Positions 45,628 through 56,723 of a stretch of DNA of 64,000 nt are shown here, in pieces. Location of the stretch: contig OY292278.1 of NCBI GenBank assembly GCA_958496175.1, forward strand, positions 22,506,001 to 22,570,000, written 5' to 3'. The first letter of the stretch is position 1; each line of letters starts with the position of its first letter. Below the pieces are notes generated by a model, which was not told where the DNA came from, did no database searches, and saw only the letters and a program-made list of their open reading frames with translations. Origin of the DNA: Sisyra terminalis. Taxonomy: Eukaryota; Arthropoda; Insecta; Neuroptera; Sisyridae. The translations under genes were made by a program, and so were the position numbers.

Positions 45628-48319
45628 ATGCCTCCTACTCCTATGCTTATCCTTCTCAACTGGAATGCCGACGGCATCAAGGAAAAAAGAAGCGCTTTCA
45701 TCGAGTTTCTACACCGTCACAGAGTAGACATAGCCTGTATCTCGGAAACGCATCTACTACATCATGAAACATTCAAAGTAGCGGGATACATCATTCATAG
45801 AGAAGACAGAGAAACAGATTTTGCATCCGGAGGAGTAGCCATACTGATAAAAAAGAATATCGAACATCATCACGTCACCCTACCAACAATGTTAAATATC
45901 GAGGCCGTCAAGATCAAAATTGAGTCATCAACCATTAGACCAATCAATATAATAGCCGCTTACAAAAGACCAAACGTCAGACTAGAAACACTAGAAATTT
46001 CAACACTTTTCAACGAGTCAAGTCCTACCATCCTGCTTGGTGATCTCAACTGCAAACATACGTCCTGGGGGTGTATTAAAACAAATCCCAACGGTATTAA
46101 GCTAAGAAAAGCTGCATCTGAAAATTCACTCATCGTATGTGCACCAAACAAACCAACCCACTACCCTTACAGACAAGAACATACGCCGGACATTCTTGAT
46201 ATTATGGTACAGAAAGACGTTGTCAACCACATGAGCCAGGAAGTGATCGATGAACTGGACTCAGATCACAATCCAGTGATAATCTCAGTACTGGACGTTA
46301 AAGTAGGATATAAATCCGCAACTAACCTTACCCGTTTTCACTGCTGGGACACTTTTAAAAAACTTCTCACAAGTACCAACCTTCCGGTTCATATGCTTCT
46401 ACAAAACCCAAACAACATAGACGAATCAATTTCTATTATTACAAAATCAATAAACGAAGCAGCTAGATTATCTGAACTGAATATTAATAAAAAAGGAAAT
46501 CAACACTCTACTTACAGGGATATTCCGATAAAAATAAAAAAAATGATCCAGGAAAAAAATAAAATGAGGCGCATGTGGCAAAGAACAAGAAATCGGATTT
46601 ACAAAAGAGAATTTAATAATCTTGTTCATCTTGTGAGAAAGGAACTGGAAAACTTCACCAACAACCACTATCAAAAATATCTTGAAGACATTCATCCAGA
46701 GGACCACCAAATATGGAAGACAACCAAAGCTATCTTACAGAAAAAAAGTCAAATCCCTTCTCTGCAAGAAGAAGGACATACATATGACTCCATCAAGGAT
46801 AAGTGTTCTGGATTTTCAAACTTTTTTGGAAAGGTCTTCAATCAAACCTGCGTACAATCCGACCCTAATTCCTATAATCATCTACAAATCCCAGAGAACC
46901 AAGTAGAATTTGTAACTCCATCCGAATTGAAACAACAAATTAAGGCTCTAAAATCAAAAAAATCTCCTGGCCCCGATCAAATCACTAATTCAATGCTAAA
47001 AAACTGCCCAAACAAAATAATATCCTTTCTTACATCTATCTTTAATCTATGCCTAAGCACAGGATACTTTCCCTACACCTGGAAAAAAGCTCACATAGTT
47101 GTTGTCCATAAAAACTCAAAACCCAAAAATAAAATCACAAGCTATCGGCCGATCAGCCTGCTCAGCACACTGTCGAAGTTATTCGAAAGAATCATCAAGC
47201 AACGGCTTCACACTTGGATAGAACTCAACCAAATTCTACCCAATACGCAATTTGGATTTAGGCCTCACCACTCCACTTCGCAACAAATCTTAAGAATAGT
47301 AGAAATAATCGAAAGGGGTTTTGAAGAAAAAAAAATACTCAGTGGGTTTGTTCTTGGATGCGACGCAAGCGTTCGATCGAGTTTGGCATCAAGGGCTACT
47401 CACAAAGCTTCAGAACTATCATACCCCAGAGTATCTATACAACATAATTTCTTCATTTCTGAGCAACCGATGCTTCCAAATCAAAATGGACGATCAGCTA
47501 TCAGAGGAAAAGCATATCCACTCGGGGGTACCTCAGGGATCAGTATTGGGTCCAATCCTCTTCAATCTGTACGTTGCGGACCTTCCGTCACCAGACCACT
47601 GCATAATCTCAATGTACGCGGATGACATCGCCATCTTCAACCAGGACAAAGATCTTCAAAGGGCCGTTCAGAAAACCCAGCAGTCTATCAACCACCTATC
47701 TTCCTGGTTCAGTAGATGGAAAATTCTCATAAATCCATCTAAAAGCGTCGCAAAAATTTTCTCTCTAAGACGTTTCTCCAACCAATTGGAGCCTATCGTG
47801 TTGGATCACATGGAAATTCCGTGGTGTGAGAAAAAAATGCCTGTTAAATATCTGGGTATACTTCTGGACTCGAAATTAACCTGGCAAAACCACATCTCAA
47901 ATAAAATCAGAGAAGCCAACACTCGACTCATCCAACTATACCCACTTATCAACAGAAGGTCTCGTCTAAGTATGGAATGTTCACTGATGATATACAAATC
48001 AGTCATTAGACCACTTCTCACATACTCTTGCGCAGTCTGGCTTCCATCCTCAAAGAAAAATCACAATGAGCTACAGGTGTTCCAAAATAGAGTCTTGAGG
48101 ATTATCACCAAAGCTCCATGGTATGTGAGAAACAACCAAATCCATCATGAAATGAGCGTTCCATACTTAAAAGACTTTCTAACCGCACTCACAAGGAACT
48201 TCCTTAACGGCCTAGAAAATTGTCCTAGTGCAGTAGAACTAGGCTTGGGAGAAACCATAAAACATAGAAGGCTGAAGCGGAAACTACCACAAGAGCTCCA
48301 AGAAGTAGTAGATGTTTGA
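45628..48319 (+). pseudogene. LINE ORF2: endonuclease-reverse transcriptase with a frameshift
   Basis: The first frame runs from 45628 to about 47330, the second from about 47321 to 48319; together they cover about 897 codons. Residues ~1-225 are an AP-type endonuclease (LILLNWNADGIKEKR, ISETHLL, LLGDLNCKH, DSDHNPVI). The reverse transcriptase follows (SYRPISLLSTLSKLFERI, QFGFRPHHST, then after the break DATQAFDRVWH, SGVPQGSVLGPILF and the catalytic YADD). The break falls in a run of nine A at about 47327-47335: the downstream frame is off by one base, consistent with one extra A or two missing. A homopolymer sequencing error cannot be excluded. Downstream of the break the first frame continues as nonsense to 47625. 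No RNase H seen, as is usual for Jockey. Confidence 0.88.
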
Positions 48320-48939
48320 CCACAAGATCAAAAACCAAACAACAAATAAAAAATAAAAAAAAGACAGAGGAATGAAGTTCGACTCCTCCAGCTACTGAAA
48401 CGCCGCTAAAGACCAATTGCCCGACATCACCACCATGATATAGCGACACACCGCTGAACTGGTGCAAAATACACAAAAGTCCACAAAAAAATTATTGCAC
48501 ATGCAAATGTAATTTTTTGTATTTGTCGGTTGATTCTTTTATAGACGAAAATAAAATGGAAGAAAATGAATATTAAAAATTAATAATTCAAGTTTTCATA
48601 ATGTTTGTTTTAACAAAAAAAATCAAAAAAAAAATCCAATTTTCCAGAGGAAAATGAAAAGAGAAAAGAAACGTCTTTCAAATTTCAATTTTCTTTCACT
48701 AGTCGCTCAACGTAATGACATTTTCTTTTCATTATATTAAAGACGATAATGTATGTTACGATGTGCTCATATGAAAAACGAAAAACAGGAGAGAAAAGCT
48801 GGAGGAAAGCATTATTTTATCGTATAGATACGTTAGCTACGTTTATGTAGGCATGCACGATGGCTATACGATATGATGATGCCGATGAAAACTTATTGCC
48901 GTTTGAATTTCAGTCTTCAAATGCGCGAGCAACAGCATT

Positions 48940-49030
48940 TTCCACATTTTCCACATTTTCCTCAACGTCTACGTTGCGCCGCCAGTCGCTTTTCGCTCTC
49001 GAATACAGACGGACGCTCGATTTTCCGCAC
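48940..49030 (+). promoter_or_regulatory. Candidate DPE-type core promoter
   Basis: GCCAGTC gives an initiator-like site with A at 48984. GGACGC lies exactly at +28 to +33 (49011-49016) and matches the DPE consensus RGWYVT in five of six positions. There is no TATA box, as expected for DPE promoters. The surrounding 48930-49060 is notably CpG-rich (TTGCGCCGCCAGTCGC, CGCACGTATCCGCTCATCG) for this window. The spacing match is strong; activity is inference. Confidence 0.5.
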
Positions 49031-49238
49031 GTATCCGCTCATCGAAATCGCGAACTTTCCATAACTGAAAAAAATTTTCACGGAAATTTTATTTCGTGAG
49101 TCCTTGCGATACCCAAAAGAAAATTAATCAAATTAATTTTCCTCGCATTAATATTGTTTTTTTGTTATTTTTTTTTCTTTTTTTTTTTTTGGTGAATTCG
49201 GTAAAAAATATAAAATTCAAAACAGAAAGAAAAAACCG
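48984..49238 (+). other. Putative first exon of an unidentified + strand gene
   Basis: From the candidate start at 48984 to a strong splice donor, AACCG|GTAAGT, with intron from 49239 (a second donor, TTTC|GTGAGT, lies at 49096). No start codon with recognisable protein follows, so it would be a 5' UTR exon. The remainder of the gene would lie beyond 64000 or in an exon I cannot recognise. An open frame at 48860-49099 begins upstream of the putative start site and has no domain. Confidence 0.35.
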
Positions 49239-50198
49239 GTAAGTTTGTTTTCCATTATTTTTAATAATAATTAAAAAAAAAAAGGTAAAAAAAATCTATT
49301 AATTAATTTAAGTGTTTCTTTTGTCTTTTAAACTTCAATACATTTAAATTAATTAAGATATTACAGCTTTTTTAAACACTTACTTTAGATTGTAAGTAAA
49401 AACTTACGTACATAAAGTATTAGTAATAAGGATAATAACAGACTAAGGATTATCTACTATATACTACGTAGTACTTTATACAAACAATGAACCATATATA
49501 CAACCATACTTTCATTCCCGCAAAACCCTTTTTGTTCCACACAATCCCACCTGAATCAAATAAAGTTTCAATTTCCCCAATATTCCAATTTCTCAAAACC
49601 GCACAGCAAATTCCCATGAAATGTTTGTTTTCCAGTTCCTTCATTGTTTTTTCTCCATTGTTACCAAATTATTATTTTTTTATATGTTCATTTTGAATAC
49701 CTGAATAACTTTATCCTATCAATCAACCAATACTAACACACTATTATATAAAAACATTTCATCAGGGGTTGCGTTTGTACATTTAAAATTAATTATCGCT
49801 GTATATAGATATAAATAAGTTTGAAGAATTTATATATAGCATATATCATCATTATAGATATTTTAATCACCACCTGTTGCATTAAAAAAAATATACATAA
49901 AAATATAATAACCTCCCTCTAAATATTCTGAATAGAAAATTGAGTGGTTTAATTTAATTTCAAAGTGAAATATTATTTATGCATTGGAATATTATATCAT
50001 ATATGGGATATACATAAAGAGAGATGAATTCATAGAATTGGAGAGTTTCTATATCCCAAAAACTTTGTCAAGGTTTTCCTCCTCGGTTATTTTCATCAAA
50101 TGTGTGTTTATTATGCAAAAACTACTGTCCAGATTTTGGTTATAATAAAGCGGGATATCAAAATATATCGTACCTATGTAAATACGGACACAAATAAA
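49239..50198. other. Gene-free stretch
   Basis: No exon; AT-rich low complexity. Possibly the beginning of a long first intron. Confidence 0.4.
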
Positions 50199-50350
50199 AG
50201 GTGTCCCATAATTTATACAAGCTTTGAAACTGCCGCCATTTTTGTGGTAAAAGGTTAAGAATCAAAAAAATTTGTGGGTGAAAGTTTGGGGTTAATAAAA
50301 ACGGAGTATTGCACGACACAACAATACGTTTTTATTGGTCAACAATACTT

Positions 50351-50574
50351 GGCTCATGTCCCTTTTAGAACCGTAAATTCTGACAACGTGGCATTTTCTA
50401 CTTAGTTTTTAATTCAATTCGCGAATAAATTGGTTTGTAATGACAATTTAGCCACAAAAGAAGAAATTATAACATATTAGAATTGAAAATTAACCGAAAA
50501 TCGCGAACTAATTAAAAAACAAAGTAGAAAATGCAACATTGCCAGATTTGACGATTCTAAAAGAAACAGAAGCC
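50351..50574. mobile_element. Palindromic MITE, family M1, nested in mariner
   Basis: GGCTCATGTCCCTTTTAGAA at left and TTCTAAAAGAAACAGAAGCC at right; further in, TCTGACAACGTGGCATTTTC and AAAATGCAACATTGCCAGAT. The interior has TAATGACAATTTAGCCACAA. It splits the mariner 5' region. Confidence 0.7.
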
Positions 50575-50639
50575 CAATTTTTCAAAAGCAAATGCTGATT
50601 TTCAAAACAATCCTTAACGATGAAGCATATTTTTATTTT

Positions 50640-51080
50640 GATGGCTTGTTTAATCAACAAAATTGCTGTACTTTGGGTTTAGAAAGCCCACATAAGATTT
50701 TGAGATCATTAGAGATTTTTTTTTCGAAAATGAAGTTGGTAAAGTAGCTACTGGTACTGGTGTTTGGTATCGTGATATGGTAACCGAGCTTTTCAGCCAA
50801 AATTGGATGATATTGAAATGATCTATAAGTGATTTCAACAAGACGGTGCACCATGCCATACACCTCGTAAAATAATTCAATTACTGCATGAGACATTTCC
50901 TGGTCGTATGTTCTCACGTTTCGGGGATGAGAATTGACCCTCTAGATCTTGTGATTTAACACCTTTGGATTTCTTTTTATCGGGCTATTTGAAGTTAATG
51001 ATCTATACTTATAAATCAACATCAACTCATGCATTGAAAAAAAAAAGATTCAACGTTGTATCAACAAAATTAAAAACATA
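50640..51080 (+). pseudogene. Broken mariner transposase
   Basis: Fragments in different frames: GLFNQQNCCTLGLESPHKI (the N-terminal side of the catalytic domain), ATGTGVWYRDMVTELF, then FQQDGAPCHTPRKIIQLLHE, which holds the second catalytic Asp, and SRSCDLTPLDFFLSGYLK around the C-terminal acidic residue. Such transposases cut and paste DNA flanked by TA. Several stops and frameshifts, and no N-terminal DNA-binding half is left. Confidence 0.75.
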
Positions 51081-51171
51081 CAAAATTATTTATACAAAAT
51101 GATCATGAAGATTTTCAGTAAAAGATTGTGTTTGAATCAATGAAACCGTAGGGGTCGTTTAAGGTTTATAA

Positions 51172-51363
51172 ATTTCACAGGTTGCCCCATTAGAAAAAGA
51201 ATAATGTTATCCGAAGTATTTAGAAATCTGAAAAAGACTGAATATATATATGTATTGACTAAATATACGTTCGATTTTGATATATTGTTACCAATACTAT
51301 CAATTATTATGAATTTGAGTTTCATCTGGATAGGTCTCTTTAAGTTCATGAGGCCACCTATGT
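51172..51363. mobile_element. Small TIR element within the mariner relic
   Basis: CACAGGTTGCCCCATTAGAA at left and GTTCATGAGGCCACCTATG at right are imperfect inverted ends, matching 39200-39330 in reverse orientation. May be a separate insertion or a conserved piece of related mariners. Confidence 0.5.
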
Positions 51364-51477
51364 TTTTTACAAACCTTAAGGGTCATTTGCCCAATAATTT
51401 TAATTTGCTACAAATAACAAAAAATCGATGTTTCAACTAATTTAAATCATAAAATCATAAAAATTATGGGACACCCT

Positions 51478-51989
51478 ATACATTTGTGCTTATTCATACA
51501 TTATACATCCTTCCAATAAAACATACTTCAACATTTACATATAGATTTACCTAATACACAATTGGAATTTGGTAAAAAACCTTTATTGTGAATATTTGGA
51601 GAAGGAATAAGGATAAAAAAGGGTTAGTCCCGGATTATGGTAATTTTATTTCATGCAAATCACTAAATTCATTGAAATACCTATTAACTTGAATTAATGG
51701 CAACCGAATTATTTTTATATTCCGGACAAAAAAAATTGTAGCAATTATTTGAAAAAGCGGAATGCTATTTGGGGTGAAAATTCCAGCAAACATTAGATAT
51801 TTGTTTCTCACTAAGCCACAGGAACATTTTTTTTGTTCTACGGAATGGACACTTTCGGAAATTCTATAGTTTATATAAAAAAATAAATTAATAACAACCA
51901 TTAATTTAACTCTGAATTTAAATATTAAAAGAGTGGCTTTTTTAATCAAAATTTTTAGCGTTTTTTAAAACTCTATACCATTTAAAAAT
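51478..51989. other. Gene-free stretch
   Basis: A 104-residue open frame on the minus strand (51635-51949) has no recognisable domain. Nothing else is seen. Confidence 0.4.
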
Positions 51990-52624
51990 TAATAGTTTTT
52001 AAATGACTTTAATTGTTTTTTTTAACATATTTAACATTTGGTTGCATTCTAACAAAGTTGATTGAAAAATAAGTGATAATAAAGATGAAATGCATGTAAC
52101 AAAAAGGACAAAGGTATAAATATGGTCGGTGATCAAACGAGTTACGAAACGCTACTCATTAGTTGCATATTTTTTACCATTGACTTCTATACGTTTCCAT
52201 ATATTCTATTCTATGTACTAATAATTTTATAAGATTAAAAAGTAGATCTCAATTGAATTTGTATCTTGCAGCGTCTAATAACATTGCTGATCTCTCGACT
52301 ACTCCTTCAAATCGATTCTGTTATATTTTTTTCAAAACTCACCAGAAATTAACTTTGATTAACTTTAGAATTAAATTACTTGAATATATTTTATATAAAT
52401 TTTGCCAAAGGACGTATACGCTTTGTGAATTTTCAGTATACAAAAAGGATGCCTATTAAATTTGCATTTTGCCGCCATTAATGACTCCAATCAACTCCGC
52501 CTTCCAAGAAGTAAATTAATAATTTTCGATAGGGTATAACAAAGATAACATATTCCTCTATTTCATAGATCTTAACGTTCAATCAATATTTCAGTTGCAT
52601 TTCCACCATTTTGAAGTAGTAAAA
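51990..52624. repeat. Repeat X, copy 3
   Basis: Third copy of the segment found upstream of PCNA and of DUF4780 copy 1: CATTCTAACAAAGTTGATTG, ACGAAACGCTACTCATTAGT, GTTTCCATATATTCTATTCT, TTGCCGCCATTAATGACT and CATTTCCACCATTTTGAAGT. It lacks the PCNA promoter part. Same orientation as the other two, over 30 kb away. Confidence 0.6.
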
Positions 52625-52743
52625 GAAAGGCACTTAAAGACATTTTAAAGTTCAAAAAACATACTTGAAGTCGTTTAAAAAGATTAGAGGCATTTTAAAT
52701 GTAATGATTTCAAAATGGCTCTAAACGCCTTTGTTAAACAGGA
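52625..52743. mobile_element. Short palindromic MITE, family M3
   Basis: AAAGAAAGGCACTTAAAGAC at left; AATGGCTCTAAACGCCTTTG then TTAAACAGG at right. Adjoins repeat X copy 3 exactly as the M3 at 18637 adjoins copy 2. Confidence 0.6.
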
Positions 52744-52977
52744 TTAATTTAAAAGTATTGACATTTTTGAAGTTTTATTTCTTTAGCAGAAATGAATATA
52801 TGAATAGCCTTATGAAGAAATGGTGAGAGTGAATTTTTATCAGGATGACACGAAAACTACAGTATGAAGTTAGTCACTCAACCGTTTGCGAGCAACTTCT
52901 TACTATAGTTCCATGAAAGTAATAATTTATTATTTAATTTTTAATTTAATTTAAAATTAATCAACCTTTGTGTATAC

Positions 52978-53437
52978 AATATACATGGGATATATTGCAG
53001 TCCAATTTATGTAGTATAAATAAATATAATAATATATAAAAATCATACCATAAACATAAATCTGAACAGAAGTTCAAACAAAAATATTCGTGACGTATTG
53101 CCCAGATACGTATTTCGATTGCCAAGCAATCTTCCTCAGTGGTCATCAAGTAGTTTGGGTCATTCACCACACTGGGAATCATCACAGCTTGTGAATCATC
53201 ACAAAGCAGTTACGGAGTGATCCAAACTACTTGATGACCACTGAGGAAGATTGCTTGGCAATCGAAGTACGTATCTGGGCAATACGTCACGAATATTTTT
53301 GTTTGAACTTCTGTTCAAATATGTTTATGGTATGATTTTTATTTATTATTATATTAAATTATACTACATAAATTAGACCGCAATATATCCTATATATTGT
53401 ATATACAGTATAACTGTTCAGTCAGCGAAAAAATCTT
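52978..53437. mobile_element. Hairpin-forming MITE, family M2 (best-preserved copy)
   Basis: Arms of over 100 bp pair almost perfectly: CAGATACGTATTTCGATTGC then CAAGCAATCTTCCTCAGTGG faces CCACTGAGGAAGATTGCTTG then GCAATCGAAGTACGTATCTG. Outside these, AATATTCGTGACGTATTGCC faces GGCAATACGTCACGAATATT. The loop is about 70 bp. Ends include GTCAGCGAAAAAATCTTA. A transcript through it would form a long double-stranded hairpin. Confidence 0.8.
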
Positions 53438-55644
53438 ATTTTGATTAATCAACCTTATTGAATATTTCACTGCAACCCTTTTATTATTTTATTGTAATGG
53501 ACATTAATTAAAATATTTTTCAACTAAGTCCAAGAAGTATAACTTCTATCGTGCGTACATAAGTACACATACCGTTTTTTTGTCTATATATTAGCAAAAA
53601 ATGTTTGGTCAACTACATTACTTCAGATTTTATGTTTCTTTATACCCTATTTACACTAGGCACTAGAACTATTATTAATTAATAACTATCAGGCAATATA
53701 ATTTATTTAACACTATAAGCGTTAACGAACTATCAATCATAACTTACATACTCATATACTTATTTTTATTAAGATGCTTCCTTTTATAAATCGCTAGTCT
53801 AAATTAGCTACCCACCTATCCAATTACACCCCCAGATAATTTGCACTATTGTATTGCGAGAATTCCGCCCCAATCACCAACAAGAGAGAAGTGGTGTTTG
53901 TAGCTGAATGTCTTTCTTCCTAATGATTTACCCTCGTTGATTTTGATTTCCTACTCTCCCATTCTGTTATGTATATTCCTCCAAGTGACCACTTTGGTTT
54001 ATATACGACCAGCCGTATATATTAGAGACAAGGGTCTAAAAATATTTCCTTAGAAATTAGAATACGCCAACCTTAACTTTCCTCGCCTAACAATCATTCT
54101 CCTTGGCTTGCTTTAAAGATCGATTTTTTGAACAAAAGTGAAAATTTTCCTGGCGAATTAATAATATATTTTAATCAAATTATGGTATTATTAGGACTTA
54201 TAACCTAATATAGTAGTTAATTGATGGAACAGAATTTAACATTTTCAAAGCGAAATACGTTTCTAATTCATTTGACTAATAATTTAACATCCCTTCTAGC
54301 GATGAATGTGGAACATGTCACTATGATTTATTTACTACTTTAGCATATTGTTTACCTGCATCATAATAAGTTTTCATCCCCATTTTCATTTCTAAATGCA
54401 TTTTGTAATTTTGTTTCATCTTCCACATTTATATCGTCTTCTTGGTGCTTTTGTGCTTTTGCTTCCGTCTGACCTCCGACAATAGGGATTCTGATCCATT
54501 CTAATGAATCCCGAAGCGCTACACAAAATATGAATACTTTGTATGTAGGTAAATACTAGTAACTTTGTAGATATTATATAGTTATATGTTACCTGTTACG
54601 TGTTACTTTATGTCGTATATAAGCAGTATCTGGGGAAGTTTTTGTTAATAATGAAATTAAAACAAAAACTTTACAATACGGGTTTGCTCTTGGTTACTGC
54701 GCGTTAAGGTTTTAATGAATATTTTTTATGGCTATTATTTAACATCAAAACGGATGTTAGTGTTCAAATATTACTTTGAGGGGTATTTATTTGATATAAA
54801 GTATTCATTGTTGAACTTTAGACATTTGAAATTTGTGATTTGGGCATCTCTTGGGAGGCTTATCATTTCTAAAATGAAATCATTGTTTAATTTAGTTGAG
54901 AACCTCTATACGTTATACTTACGACCGAAGAATCCGTTGGAAGTTTCTCGTTTATTCTGTGTTTAATCTTAAATTTTTATTTGATTTTTTAATTTTTGAG
55001 GGATTTATTCGTTTATTTTTTCTTTACAAACTATTAAATTTTTTTTAGAAGAAGCAAACATTAATGAAAGTGAATTCAATTCAGAAAATCCACTACAAAA
55101 ACAGTTTCTTTTGGCACAAAAACATCAATGATATTTCTTGAAGTTAAAAAAAAGTTGTGTATTTTTTCAATTGGGGATGTTTTGCGGTATTCATAGTTTA
55201 TAAAGAGTGCTTAAAAAGCACTGTGATGGTTATAATTAATTGGTCTTTACATTCACAAACGTATGTTACATATTTGGTTACAGCTACGTCATTAATGGCA
55301 AATTTATTATTACTGAGATCAAGGGCGGATTTATGGGGAAGATGGAGACATATATCCTCCTCCCCTCAGAAGGTATTGTTGTATATTTGCACTTGTAGAA
55401 ATAAACTTGAAATAACATACCTTAAGTTTATTTTTAATAATAAGAGTTGATTTTTTTGCCCGTCCGCCCCTTGACCAAGAATTGCTATCTTGCTATCTCG
55501 CAATATCTGCGAATGTAATAGACCCAAGAGCAATCTTAAAGACAAAATTCGAAGATTTAAAAGTTAAATTCAATACTCTGAATGGTTATCATGCAGGTAC
55601 AATGAATGTGTAATACGTCCTACACTACTAAAGTTGTGTGATAC
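53438..55644. other. Gene-free stretch
   Basis: No exon supported. Open frames at 54715-54966 and 55157-55450 (+) show no known domain and no consistent splice sites. Some C-rich parts near 53820-53960 and 54420-54500 carry no signature. Confidence 0.4.
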
Positions 55645-55652
55645 GTGTTTAG

Positions 55653-56715
55653 TAGGGTGTCCATTATTTCCCAAATTGATTTTTTTACAGCAATCGCCCC
55701 CTGAATTTTTAGTTTAAGATATAAAAAAAATTATCCAATACAATTAAGCTCTTAACTTCTTGATTAAATCGTGCCGGAATCATGTTACTTTTACCATTTA
55801 AATAACATGGGATTATTTGACTTTTTACTTTTAATTTTTTTTTCTCAGAAACAAATGAATAAAAAGATTTAAGGTTAAATTATTCTGACGTAAAATTTAA
55901 CGCTCTACAAAAAAGATCTCTTATGAATTTTCGATTAAGTCACTCCATTAAAAGTTATTCAACATTTAACTTGTGCCTAATATAAATCATGCAATATTTT
56001 CAACTTTTTGCTCATTTTTATTTTTTTTAACTATAAAATCATTGGAAGAGAAGATAAAAATTATTATCATTAGAGCGCAAGTGATTATTTGTGTTAATTT
56101 TATGGCTTGAACAGAAAATTAAACAAACAAAAATCATTTTTTGACAATTAAAACCGGTGACATAAGATCCGAATTTGCTATAGTCGTGAAATTCAATTTA
56201 TCCAGGATAAATTTTCGTACTTTAATCAATATTTTGTACCTACGAAGTGAATTTCATACTAATTAATGAGACTATCGACAAAAGTTCAATTAAAATTCGA
56301 ATTTTCACCATTTTCCCATCTATGAGAAATTTCTTAGAACTTGTAGTTAACAAATTAAATATTGAATAAATTACAAAATACAAATTAAACAAATTAATTC
56401 AAGTAAAATGTTGAATAACTTTTAATGGAGTGATTTAATCGAAAATTCATATGAAACTTTTTTTGTACAGCGTTAAATTTTACGTCAGAATAATTTAAAC
56501 TTAAATCTTTTCATCCATTTGTTTCTGAGAAAAAAAATTAAAAGTAAAAAGTCAAATAATCCCATGTTATTTAAATGATAAAAGTAACATGATTCCGACA
56601 TGGTTTAATCAAGAAATTAAGAGCTTAATTGTATTATTTTTTTTTATATCTTAAACTAAAAAATCAGAAGGCGATCGCAGAAAAAAAATCAATTTGGGAA
56701 ATAACGGACATCCTA
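55653..56715. mobile_element. Non-autonomous transposon with very long inverted repeats
   Basis: Starts TAGGGTGTCCATTATTTCCC and ends GGGAAATAACGGACATCCTA. The arms (about 55653-55990 and 56360-56715) match in reverse over roughly 340 bp, e.g. AATAACATGGGATTATTTGA against TCAAATAATCCCATGTTATT. It is flanked by exact 8-bp repeats GTGTTTAG (55645-55652 and 56716-56723). The unique centre of about 370 bp has no open frame of note. 8-bp duplications suit hAT or P-type elements, but the TAGGG end with an adjacent TA also resembles mariner. Confidence 0.85.
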
Positions 56716-56723
56716 GTGTTTAG

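Larger units (their letters stand above)
44242..48489 (+). mobile_element. Jockey-like non-LTR retrotransposon, near complete
   Basis: About 4.25 kb bounded by 13-bp direct repeats AATTATTGCACAT (44229-44241 and 48490-48502). It has a 5' UTR of about 200 bp, ORF1 (gag-like), ORF2 (endonuclease and reverse transcriptase) and a short A-rich 3' end. Order and domain set match the Jockey/CR1-type LINEs of insects. Base composition is more C-rich on the coding strand than the surroundings. The clean target duplication and largely open frames indicate a young insertion, disabled or nearly so by one frameshift in ORF2. Confidence 0.9.
43855..48520. mobile_element. Foldback element split by a LINE
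   Basis: Left arm about 43855-44017 and right arm about 44100-44241, continuing after the LINE at 48503-48520, are inverted copies of about 160 bp. For example CGTCTGAAATTAAAATTGAA (left) pairs with TTCAATTTTAATTTCAGACG (right), and CAACCGAAAGTTGTTTTTAC with GTAAAAACAACTTTCGGTTG. The outermost match, GATTAATxATTATTGCACAT then GyAAATGTA, is only complete when the LINE is removed from consideration. The loop is about 82 bp. Confidence 0.75.
50199..51477 (+). mobile_element. Tc1/mariner-type transposon relic
   Basis: Ends are inverted: GGTGTCCCATAATTTATACA at left and AAAAATTATGGGACACCCTA at right, the latter showing the common mariner end TAGGGTGTCCCATAAT. A broken transposase lies inside. The element is interrupted by an M1 MITE (50351-50574) and contains a small TIR element near its right end (51172-51363). 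About 1.28 kb in all. Confidence 0.75.
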
